From: Schistocerca nitens
Taxonomy: Eukaryota > Arthropoda > Insecta > Orthoptera > Acrididae
Length of the DNA stretch: 64,000 nucleotides
Assembly: GCF_023898315.1 (NCBI RefSeq)
Contig: NC_064619.1
Span: 501,366,594 to 501,430,593, forward strand
Direction of reading: 5' to 3'
Part shown: piece by piece, positions 44,514-53,997 of the stretch
Position numbering within the stretch: the first letter of the stretch is position 1
Layout: each line of letters starts with the position of its first letter
Made by a program: the position numbers and the translations under genes
Notes under the pieces: generated by a model
What the model was told of the DNA's origin: nothing
What the model saw: the letters and a program-made list of their open reading frames with translations, nothing else
Database searches by the model: none

Positions 44514-44937
44514 CACTGAAAAGCCAAAGAAATTGGTACACATGCTAATATCGTGAAGGGCTCCCGTGAGCACGCATAAGTGCTCTCCACAAATCCGTGG
44601 AGATCTCTTCTGAACAGCACGTTGCAACGCATACAAGATATGCTCAATCAGTAATGTTCCTGACTGGGAAGTTTCGTGGCCAGCGGAAGGGTTTAAACTC
44701 AGTAGAGTGTTTCTGGCGCCACTCTGCAGCAGTTGTGGACGTGTGGGGTGTCGCATTGTCCTGCTAGAATTGCCCAAGTGCGTCGGCATGCACAATGAAC
44801 ATGAATGGATGCAGGTGTTCAGACAGGGTGCTTACGTACGAGTCACCTGTCAGTGTCGTATCTAGACCTACCAGGGGTCCCATATCACTCCAGCTGCATG
44901 CGCCCCACCATAACAGAGTCTCTACCAGCTTGAACGA
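44514..44937 (-). mobile_element. Tc1-D element, copy 3, fragment
   Basis: Minus-oriented 3' end of Tc1-D: TA at 44512-44513, end CACTGAAAAGCCAAAGAAAT, then antisense of the transposase C-terminal half (complement of the QQDNATPH and NSPxxNIIELIW-type segments at 44640-44780). It stops abruptly near 44937, where Tc1-D copies have the 'TGTTCAAGCTGGTAGAGACT' segment. Broken coding. Confidence 0.8.
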
Positions 44938-45871
44938 AATTAGTTCATTATTTTACAAGAAATGATGTTATAAGTTTAAAACAGCTGAAAAATTCATATT
45001 GAAAAAGAAAAATAACGGAAGTCCGGCACAATTAAAATGGAGAGCCAATTTTTAACATACTTAGTGAAGTCATAGAGATTTTTAGAGCACTGTATAGTAC
45101 AAGTTGAGCAATCCGCCATTTTGAACCCACGTTGAAGGTTCTTGTTCAAACTCTACGGAACACTAGCACTTTTTAATATGCTCTTAAGGCCATCAAATGA
45201 ACATTCCCCCAGGCGCAGATAATATTACAGAGTAATAAATGAATTGGCTTACATTTACTTTAAGAGGCAAGCAAATTAAAGTAGGTGATTAGATGAGTAT
45301 TTCGAGATTTGATACATTCACTTACGTTCCATGTACGTCATACGTTGCTGTGCTAAATATTTACCAAATATAGTTAAAACGCGTTACCACCATCTTATTT
45401 TCTGGTTTGCATATGGTACACCCATTTACGTTTACGGTAAGTAAGAGTTGCATTCGTAAACAACTACGGAATAATGTTAAAATGAAACAGAACAAGCATA
45501 AAAATTTCGTGGCAGCACAAGAGGGAACTGCAAAAGTACTCAAAGTATATTACTGAACCCAATTTTATTGACTGTTTCAAAGCTTTTAAAGAAATCTGTC
45601 GGCAGTTATTTAAAAAGTAAAAATCGCGGATTGTTCAGCTCAGTATATCCAGTGCTTCAGAGCTTTATGCTGCATGTGAATTTCAATTTTTTTGCATGAT
45701 TTTTGTAGGAGACAGAAGTTACGAAACGATTAACTATCGCCGCTGGTACCACTGCCGTACTGTATCTGTCTGCCAACTGTCGCAAATTTGGCGCATAAGC
45801 ATCAGGTGCCAAGTAATTTACGTAACTGAATTTCGCATGTTTCCACGACCAGTATAAAATAGAATGAAATA
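44938..45871. other. Unassigned AT-rich stretch
   Basis: No gene or repeat recognised between the Tc1-D fragment and Tc1-B copy 2. Confidence 0.35.
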
Positions 45872-47263
45872 CACTATTGGGCATTAAAATTGCTACACCA
45901 CGAAGACGACGTGCTACAGACGCGAAGTTTAACCGTCAGGAAGAAGATGCTGTGATATGCAAATTATTAGCTTTTCAGAGCATTCACACAAAGTTAGCGC
46001 CGGTGGCGACACCTACAACGTGCTGACATGAGGAAAGTTTCCAACCGATTTCCCATACACAAACAGCAGTTGACCGGCGTTGCCTGGTGAAACGTTGTTG
46101 TGATGCCTCGTGTAAGGAGGAGAAACGCGTACCATCACATTTCCGACTTTGATAAAGGTCGGATCGTAGCCTATCGCGATTGCGGTTTATCGTATCGCGA
46201 CATTGCTGCTCGCGTTGGTCGAGATCCAATGATTGTTAGCAGAATATGGAATCGGTGGGTTCAGGAGGGTAACACGGAACGCCATGCTGGATCCCAACGG
46301 CCTCGTATCACTAGCAGTCGAGATGACAGGCATCTTATCAGCATGGCTGTAACGGATAGTGCAGTCACGTCTCGATCCCTGAGTCAACAGATGGGGACGT
46401 TCGCAAGACAACAACCATCTGCACGAACAGTTCGACGACGTTTGCAGCAGCATGGACTATCAGCTCGGAGACCATGGCTGCGGTTACCCTTGACGCTGCA
46501 TCACAGACAGGAGCGCCTGCGATGGTGTACTCAACGACGAACCTGGGTGCACGAATGGTAAAACGTCATTTTTTCGGATGAATACAGGTTCTGTTTACAG
46601 CATCATGATGGTCGCATCCGTGTTTATCGACATCGCGGTGAACGCACATTGAAAACGTGTATTTGTCATCACCATACTGGCAGATCACCCGGCGTGATGG
46701 TATGGGGTGCCGTTGGTTACACGTCTCGGTCACCTCTTGTTCGCATTGACGACACTTCCAACAGTGGACGTCACATTTCAGATGTGTTACCCTTCATTCG
46801 ATCCCTGCGAAACCCTACATTTCAGCAGGGTAATGCACGACCGCATGTTGCAGGTCCTGTGCGGGCCTTTCTGGATACAGAAAATGTTAGAGTGCTGCCC
46901 TGGCCAGCAAATTCTCCAGATCTCTCTCCAATTGGAAACGTCTGGTCAATGGTTATCGAGCAACTGGCTCGTCACAATACGCCAATCACTACTCTTGATG
47001 AACTGTGGTATCGTGTTGAAGCTGCATGGTCCGCTGTGCCTGTACACGCCATCCAAGCTCTGTTTGACTCAATGCTCAGGCGTATCGAGGCCGTTATTAC
47101 GGCCAGAGGTGGTTGTTCTGGGTACTGGTTTCTCAGGATCTATGCACCCAAATTGCGTGAAAATGTAATCACATGTCAGTTCTAGTACAATATATTTGTC
47201 CAATGAATACCCGTTTACCATTTGCATTTCTTCTTGGTGTAGCAATTTTAATGCACAGTAGTG
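45872..47263 (+). mobile_element. Tc1-B element, copy 2 (complete ends)
   Basis: A 1392-bp element with TA at 45870-45871 and 47264-47265. Left end CACTATTGGGCATTAAAATT, complement of right end CACTACTGTGCATTAAAATT. It carries a nearly full-length transposase frame. It sits immediately upstream of the hammerhead-like array and about 390 bp upstream of a FAS1 exon on the same strand. Confidence 0.95.
46103..47185 (+). pseudogene. Tc1-B transposase, copy 2, one nonsense codon
   Basis: 360 codons in a single frame with one internal stop (TAA at 46559-46561, in HEW-stop-NVIFSDE). N-terminal tandem helix-turn-helix (YRDIAARVGRDPMIVSRIWN; ARTVRRRLQQHGLSARR). Catalytic: FSDEYRFCL (first Asp kept), FQQGNARPHV (second Asp replaced by Gly), WPANSPDLSPIGNVW (Glu replaced by Gly). 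Spacing between the last two is 34 residues, as in classic DD34E. The two catalytic losses mean it would be inactive even without the stop. Confidence 0.93.
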
Positions 47264-47316
47264 TAAAATTGGGAATTAGTCCGTCATTACCAATTACTAA
47301 AACAATTAAACAACCG

Positions 47317-47540
47317 ACGTTTCGACCTTCTTTGCAACGGTTCTCTGCAGGGTGACTAACGGTTAGGTATCTAGACATTTCGACCGTCCTTGCTGCAGTC
47401 CTCGTCAGGTCGACTATCTGCTACATACCTAGAGGTTTCGGCCGTCTTTGCAGCGGTCTTCTTCAGGGCAGCTTACCGCTAGATATGTAGACGTCAGTCG
47501 TCCCGAAGAGGACTCCTGCAAAGATCGTCGAAACGTCGGT
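47317..47540. ncRNA. Tandem hammerhead-ribozyme-like motifs (candidate)
   Basis: Three units on the minus strand with about 57-bp spacing (47317-47352, 47374-47409, 47432-47467) and one on the plus strand (47502-47539). Each has a CTGANGA-type box (CTGACGA in the second, CTGAAGA in the third, degenerate in the first and fourth), a stem II candidate (e.g. GACCG with CGGTC around a TGCAAAGA-like loop), and GAAA followed by C/T and GTC or CTC. This architecture is known for ribozymes in Penelope-like elements and satellites. Helix I is not clear by eye. Confidence 0.5.
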
Positions 47541-47651
47541 ATTGTTAGTTGTTTCGGTGTTTTACTTTGACGCGCCCTACTACCCAAGATTAGTTTATAT
47601 TACATGATAGAGTTGGTAGCAGTGATGGCATTTGGTGTATCCCGCGCGCAG

Positions 47652-47853
47652 GTGACGACCATCAACGGGGCGCGCGTGCTGTCTCGGCAGCACGACGTGC
47701 CTGTGCCGCAGGGCGTGCTGCACGCGGTGGACCGCGTCATGTTCCCGCTGCCCGTGGGCGACGCCTTGCAGACGCTGCTCGCAGACCGCGAGCGCCGCTT
47801 CGAGTCTTTCCTGCGGGCCGTGCGCACCTCTGGGCTCGCTCCCGTCCTCTCAG
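47652..47853 (+). CDS. FAS1-domain protein, internal exon
   Basis: Exon of a secreted or membrane-attached fasciclin-repeat adhesion protein (similar in organisation to Drosophila midline fasciclin or TGFBI/periostin; the orthologue is not settled). Acceptor CGCGCGCAG before 47652, donor CAG|GTGAGT after 47853. It encodes VTTINGARVLSRQHDVPVPQ, GVLHAVDRVMFPLPVGDALQ, ..., FLRAVRTSGLAPVLS. The first half is the H2-like end of one FAS1 domain (VxxINGAxV...GVLHAVDRV), the second half starts the next domain. 202 nt, beginning phase 0 and ending phase 1. GC-rich, unlike its surroundings. Confidence 0.85.
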
Positions 47854-48184
47854 GTGAGTCGTGCTTGCAATCCAACACCTTCTCTACCAGGAGCGGTGCG
47901 ATAACCCGCATTCAAATACCTCCGATACCACTGTGTTTCGATATGTTTTTATGTATCGATACAGAGCATTCGATTAATGAACAGTATCGTAAAAAATCTC
48001 AAAGTATCGATATCGGAACTGTCGAATGGTTTTGAGGACAATAAACTTTCTCTTTAATTAAATGTAGGCACTACGTTTGAGTATACATAAGTCATATGTC
48101 CAGTAGTAAGAAACACGTACCTTTTCCAACCTGTAATCAACATCGTATGTAGTCAAAATACCTTTATACTAGTAACAACATGTA

Positions 48185-48350
48185 CACTATCCAGGCAAAA
48201 GTATCCTGACATCTATTAGTGTACAATAATATCGGGTATGTCCACCGTTCGTCTTTATTACGGCTCGAACTCTGCTGGGAACACCTTCAGTGAGGTGTGA
48301 GATCTTCGCAAACGTGATTGGCAACCCTTCGGGCACCTCGGACACGCGTG
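48185..48350 (-). repeat. Tc1-like terminal fragment
   Basis: After TA (48183-48184): CACTATCCAGGCAAAAGTAT, resembling the Tc1-C end at 4589, followed by antisense of a transposase C-terminal segment. The other boundary is uncertain. Confidence 0.6.
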
Positions 48351-51300
48351 CAGCCTACAGGGCCCCTGCATGCCACAGCGTCAGGAACTCGCCCTGACGC
48401 AGGAACGGACGGACACCAGACGTCGGTGCCAGCGCTAGCAGAGGCCGCCACTTCCAAGGGACCTATTCGCGTCTGCCACCCACGTACACCTTTTACGTTC
48501 TAACCAACAACCGAACGCTCCAAAACACGGTCTCTTACTGCAGCTATACTATCCACATAACTAGAATAAATAATTCTACAGACAACAATTGTGTTTTGCT
48601 TGGCAATGGCTCATACCGTTTGCAGATCCTGTAGATGTTGAATGAATCAAAGAATCAGCTGTACTGCCTGTCACCGTTTCCCTATTAACAGGTAAAAGAA
48701 TTCTCGCCTGCCAGTCTTCTGTCCACTGGCTGTGGAGACTTCAGACCTGTTCACTTAATGCAAGTAATTCGACAGCCAGATTCAATAACACATAGAATGA
48801 AGGGGACGAGGGGGAAACTACAGACCAGCAACAGGCATCAATTTAGACAAATCAAAGTATATTGTTCGTCTTAAAATCGAATAAATGCGAGGTAGTCTTG
48901 CTATACAGCTGAAAGGAATTTAGTCCACAATTTCGATTTACTTTGCACTCAGCCGTCTTGGAGTTACGGACACGTATGAAAAGTCAGGAGCAGCGCAAAA
49001 TACTTACCACGTCAACACTGGTGAAATCGTGGTACCAGCCGCTCGAGGTTCAAACAACGTAACTGCGTAATAAAGGTGCTCGGAGTAGTGATGAGTACTC
49101 AGTCACGAAGTATCCTAACTAAAATTGACTGCTTCCTCACAAGGCGACGTCCAAGGTGATGGAAACCAGCTCATGTATAATTAAATGATATCAACTCTCT
49201 TACTACGACTAGTGACTAAGAACTGCAACCGAATCGTGCTCGGGGAGAGTCTCTCCATGGTATTATAAACTCGACAGTAGTATCTTTCTTTGGAGTGAGG
49301 AAGGTTCCAATAGCCAATTTCACTGGGGTTAGCAATGGAAACGGTTCCTGCTGCTTCCGGCTAGCTAGGCGGCCCGACCTCCTGTCGTTTAAATTTGGTA
49401 ACCTGTTGTGAAGCCAGGTCAACGAGTTCGGGACAAACCAGTGTCCCTGTGCAATAGCGTGTCTGCAGCCGAATTTGAAAGTAGCGTCCCCGAAATTTAA
49501 AGATGTTCATCTCTTTTCGTTTTCTACTTTAACTGTTCGGTGAACATGATAAATGATCAGCCCTTAGGATTCGATGGTCCTCTACTTAGGCAACCCGTTG
49601 TTGTTTTGCACTGGCTGATGAAAATATTAATCATTAAATTGGCTGATTATGTTTCTCTAGTTTTCATTAATCAAGCTCGTGATTACTATCTTTGAAATCG
49701 TGGTTACGTATCCAGTACGAATCTGCGACTGGAAACATAATTATTATATAATACTACTGTCTTTGTTTGGGACTGGAGTGGGCAGCTACTGAGGTTTCCC
49801 CACGGCAGTTATACGTCTCACAAGGAGAGACTCCCAGCGGTTCGATCGACTTTTACAAACAATCTATACGGTGGCGTAGATTAAGATCCCAGGTATCACA
49901 CACTGCAGCCATTCACTCTAGTCTGCCCTCGTTTCTCAGTAACTGACGAAAAAAATGGGAATTATGTGTGACACAGCGTTAAAAAAAAGTTGTGCTGTAC
50001 ACTGTGTGTGCGTCGTATAACGGCTAGGATAACGTCTTTACATGCGAGAGATTAAGGGCGCCATATTGTCAGCCGCATTAATTTATTTTCATTTTTAAGT
50101 CTTTATCGAAATGACTTTGATTATAATTTTTATTCAATTAACTGATTTAAATATAATTTTTTTAATTCCATTAATTTGTCACAAAATGTTCATCAAAATA
50201 TCAACTTCTTTATTCGCTCCTATCATTCATTCTCTACTTGAAATATAAGTTTTTGTGTTTTTAACTAGTGTTATGTATTAATTTCGATTTAATTTCTTTT
50301 GTTTTATCACCCTGTTTTGTCGTCCACGTTATTGCGTTCATTACACCTATTTTTCATTTTGCTTGAATTTCGTTTTACTTAGAAACCCGTCTTTCATTAT
50401 GTTTTTATCTGTGTTACTTTGTCCATAGTGCAATAGGTATTTAGGTTATGCTTTTAATGTTTGTATAATGACGATTACCGTGCAAACAAGTGTCATGTCT
50501 GGTAACAAAAATACCTTGTTCACACCACTGCACAAATATAAATAGATTATTTCGTCGTTTCTTTTTTTAAAACTGATATTCACCAAAATTCCGACTGGAA
50601 AAAGGATGATGGAAAGGGAAAAATGAAACAAATGAAAAGATTCGTACGGTGGTTAAAATGATGTGACAAAGGAAAAGTAATAAAAAAATTACATTTAAAC
50701 CAATTAATTTAACAAAAATAATGATCGAAGTAATTTCGATAAAGATTTAAAGATAAATTTAGCGCACCTGACAAAACTAGAACCCACAACCTCCTTTGTT
50801 GTAGCTGTTATCCTCTCCATTTTCTTTTAATCTCATTTTGTTCGTTAGTGTTCGTTCTATGTGTTCGTGGTGGACGTACCATGACGCTTATTCAAGTTCA
50901 TCTGTGACCCGTTAACTCAGCTTTTTATTACAGAGGGCAGCTAACTCCTCTGACCGAACACGCTGAGCTGCCTTGCCGGCATCTCCATTAGACCAAATAA
51001 TCAGACTTGTAGACTGTCCTCTTTCTTTTTCATGCTCCTGAGTCTCACACAAAATTCAGAACTTTTTTTTCGTCAGTTACTCGCAAAGGAGGGCCCACCA
51101 GGATGAATGGCTGTAGTGCGTGATACTTTGATCTTAACCTACATCACCGTATACAGGGTGGTACATTGATCGTGACCGGGCCAAATATCTCACGAAATAA
51201 GCGTCAAACGAAAAAAGTACATAGAACGAAACTTGTCTAGCTTGAAGGGGGAAACCAGATGACGCTATGGTTGGCCCGCTAGATAGCGCTGCCATAGGTG

Positions 51301-51751
51301 AAACGGATATCAACTGCGTTTTCTTTAAAATAGGAACCCCAATTTTTATTACATATTCGTGCAGTACGTAAGGAAATATGAATGTTTTAGTTGGACCACT
51401 TTTTTCGCCATGTGATAGATGGTGCTGTAATAGTCACAAACATATGGCTCACAATTTTAGACGAACACTTGGTAACAGGTAGGTTTTTTTAAATTAAAAT
51501 ACAGAACGTAGGTACGTTTGAACATTTTATTTCGGTTGTTCCAATGTGATACATGTACCTTTGTGAGCTTATCATTTCTGAGAACGCATGCTCTTACAGC
51601 GTTATTACCAGTAAATACCACATTAATGCAAAAAATGCTCAAAATGATGTCCGTCAACCTCAATGGCAATATCCTCAGAATTCTCCATGAAGAGGTTGAA
51701 CTGAGCCACCTACGCAAGGTTTTCAGGAATAACGGCTACAGCGCCCATTAA

Positions 51752-52155
51752 GTGAAAGAAGAGATTTCTGGGAAATATCAGAATAAGACCACCGACGAAG
51801 AGCAGGAAAAGAAAGTTGCGTTGCTGCCATTCTGTGGCTCTGTCTCTGGCAAGATAAGCCGCCTGTTGAAAAGACATAAGATCAAATCAATCTTCAGGCC
51901 TCCAACGAAAATCCGGCAATTACTGAGACGCAGTAGGTCGTAGAACACCTGGAGTCTGCGAAATACCTTGTGAGTGTGGCCAGAAGTACATCAGACAAAC
52001 AGTGCGCACTGTGGAACAACGCAGAAAAGAACATGAGAGGTATTATCGCCTACGCTATCCAGAGAAATCTGCTTTAGCTGAGCAAGCGTTAGAAAACGGT
52101 CATCACATAAAATTTGACGATACCTCTGTCGTGACTCGCACTAACGGCTCCTGAG
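51752..52155 (+). pseudogene. Penelope-like RT end and GIY-YIG endonuclease
   Basis: First frame (51752-51943) ends RRSRS-stop. A shifted frame from about 51948 reads TPGVCEIPCECGQKYIRQTV, then RTVEQRRKEHERYYRL, KSALAEQALENGHHIKF. This is the GIY-YIG module of Penelope-like elements, but the signature is degraded: GIY/GVY appears as GVC and YIG as YIR. The Arg and Glu-His positions further on are kept. In the family, this nuclease opens the target for retrotransposition. Frameshift and signature losses make it inactive. Confidence 0.82.
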
Positions 52156-52386
52156 ACAGTTTAAGAAAGGAAGTTATTTAAATAAAAATTGCCGCAAACA
52201 TCCTGAATAGAGACGGTGGCTTGCAGCTCAGCGCTGCTTGGAATCCAGCGATGGCGCGATTGAAGAGGGCACATCGAATGCCGACTCAAAACGTGCCCAT
52301 TTATGGCAATGTCACGGGCACCAGTGACGTCACAGCCGGCAGCTAGCGTATATAAGGGCGCACCAACAGCCCACTGGCAGTCATAC

Positions 52387-52424
52387 CACTTGACAATGGC
52401 CAAGGAGTGCTTGGCCGAAAGCTC
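52387..52424 (+). ncRNA. Degenerate hammerhead-like hairpin of the Penelope fragment
   Basis: ACTTGACAA in place of the CTGANGA box, then a perfect 7-bp stem GGCCAAG/CTTGGCC closed by a 5-base loop, then GAAAGCTC. The stem II plus GAAA arrangement is right for a hammerhead, but the first box is mutated. The context (3' of a Penelope GIY-YIG domain) supports the reading. GGCAGTC lies just upstream, as at 23555. Confidence 0.5.
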
Positions 52425-52824
52425 ATGTAATTTTAAGCAATTGACGCCTTTGGAAACCCAAGATTTCATTCAATGTTATCGCCGCGAGACTCTGCATTCA
52501 TACATTTTCGTTTGATACTTATTTCGTGAGATATTTGGCCCGGGCACTATCAATGGACAACACCCTGTATATAATTTCAAAAAGTCTTTGTCAGAAAAGT
52601 CTCGGGGTTAAACGGTGTTTCTGGGATGAGCCGTTTATATCCTAATCACAATTTAGTGTGGTTGAGCGTTCGAGGTCACATGCTTTGATTCGGGACATGA
52701 GCAGACATATCCGTCTTGGCCACTTAAACGGTTAAGGAACCTTCTTTAGTTGGAGTAGAGTGTGTACACGTATGTGGTGGAGTGCGAGTGCCCGTGCTGA
52801 AGACGGCGTGCCGGTGTGTCGCAG

Positions 52825-53043
52825 GCAGCAAGACGCACACGGTGTTCGCGCCGACGGAGCGCGCCTTCGCGCGGCTGTCGGCGGCCAAGCGCGCGCGCCT
52901 GCTGTCCGACCCGGAGGCGGCGCGGCTGCTCGTCTCGCGACACGTGGTGCGCGGCGCGCTCTACAGCGCGGGCCTGCGCTACTACCAGCTGCGAGACGCG
53001 CTCGCGCCCGAGAGCGCGCTCACGCTCACCGTCAACGCCGCAG
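52825..53043 (+). CDS. FAS1-domain protein, next exon
   Basis: Acceptor TGTGTCGCAG before 52825; donor GCAG|GTGAGT after 53043. It enters with two bases (GC), completing a Gly codon with the G from the upstream exon, and encodes SKTHTVFAPTERAFARLSAA, ARLLVSRHVVRGALYSAG, LRYYQLRDALAPESALTL and TVNAAG. This is the H1 core of a FAS1 domain ('TVFAPTxxAF', then 'HVVxGxxYS'). 219 nt, ending phase 1, so both exons have symmetric phase-1 3' ends. About 75% GC, unlike its surroundings. It probably acts in extracellular adhesion, judging from the family. Confidence 0.87.
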
Positions 53044-53997
53044 GTGAGTAGGCGCGCCGGCGCTCGCTTGCTCTTCGCATCTCGGACTCCTCTCACCGTA
53101 CAGGAAAAGGCTGCATCTCATGTCACAAGTAACCTGGTAGTTATCGCGTTTATCGTGACTCTGTGAAGTTTTATTTGGTCCAGACGAGTTTCTCTCATAT
53201 AAATGACAGAGCTGTCTTAAAAACCACCTTAGGCAGTCAGCTTTATTATTGTGGTGTGCGTTCTGTAAGACCTTCGGTACACACGCCATCAGATTATTTG
53301 ACTTGTCGCTCTAACGAAGTAGGCGAGTGTCAGCAATATGTCTCGTGGTCTTATCGTGGCGTGTTTATCTTCTGCCGTTAGGTCAGACGATACAAATGCC
53401 ACTTGCACGCTTAGAGTAGCAGATTGACGGTGACCGACTTTAAACAGAACTTGATTAATTTTCACACACATTTATTAAAATAATAACAAGCATAAAAATA
53501 ACTTAACTTGGTTCTGGATGCTATTTACAATGGAGAATATGAAGTTCCTTTGGTCTTGGTACGTTAATCTTATTCTCACATATCTCTAACACTTGACAAA
53601 GTGTCTATACATTTCTCTTCATGGCGGTGTACAGGAATATGGTAGTCTTATTGGGCGCAGACTGAAACTTGAATTTAGACTGGTACAGACAAATGTAGAC
53701 TAATGCAGACTTGTACAGACTGCTGCTAACAAATGCAGACTGACTAATCGGAGGTCTCGCGCGTCCAGGTATCACTGCGCGAGTGTGATCCGCGTGGAGA
53801 AAAGGTTCTACGTTAGCAGCAATCTCATTGGCTGCCTTACATATTAATACGCGGATCGGCGGAAGCAGAATTTGGTCCGTCTCTAAGACAGCGCCATCTC
53901 GTAGTGCGGAGACGGACGAGCGCTGCGCCTGCGCTGTTGTGCTTAGCGGGGCGCGCTCTAGTGGGAAATTTGTGTACGCGCTGACTACGCGGAACTA
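53044..53997. other. Presumed FAS1 intron start; short periodic repeat inside
   Basis: No gene recognised. From 53658 to 53745 the motif CAGACT recurs about every 10-20 bp in imperfect copies (CAGACTG, TAGACTG, CAGACAA, TAGACTA and so on). The segment 53820-53990 is GC-rich with an upstream frame that runs into Tc1-A; it may be part of a repeat I cannot name. Confidence 0.4.

Larger units (their letters stand above)
51683..52500 (+). mobile_element. Penelope-like element 3' fragment
   Basis: Plus strand: end of the reverse transcriptase (VALLPFCGSVSGKISRLLKR, IKSIFRPPTKIRQLL), a frameshift near 51940, then a GIY-YIG endonuclease domain, then a 3' UTR with a hammerhead-like hairpin (52387-52424). 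It sits inside the second DD41D element in the FAS1 intron, so it either inserted there or was joined by rearrangement. No clear terminal duplication. Confidence 0.82.
51154..52567 (-). mobile_element. Second DD41D-type mariner family, gutted
   Basis: TA at 51152-51153 and 52568-52569. The ends are an inverted pair starting CAGGGTG and sharing GGGCCAAATATCTCACGAAA. The left part (51154 to about 51670) is the antisense 3' end, with transposase C terminus EVDGHHFEHFLH preserved on the minus strand (51640-51680). The body is replaced by a Penelope-like fragment, and only about 65 bp of the other end remain. Confidence 0.75.
47854..52824 (+). other. FAS1 gene intron, 4971 bp
   Basis: Bounded by GTGAGT at the 5' end and TGTGTCGCAG at the 3' end. 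Contents seen: a Tc1-like terminal fragment at 48185, a DD41D-family remnant (51154-52567) and a Penelope-like fragment. The stretch 48350-51153 shows no recognisable gene or repeat; it is AT-rich between 50050 and 50750. Confidence 0.75.

Noticed and set aside
52760..53166. Alternative long frames over the second FAS1 exon
   Set aside because: Other-frame translations are Arg/Ala/Pro-rich shadows of a GC-rich exon; only the frame with TVFAPTERAF joins in phase with the upstream exon and matches a domain.
53200..53990. Solo LTR upstream of Tc1-A copy 3
   Set aside because: No TG...CA ends, target duplication or primer-binding site could be found by eye.
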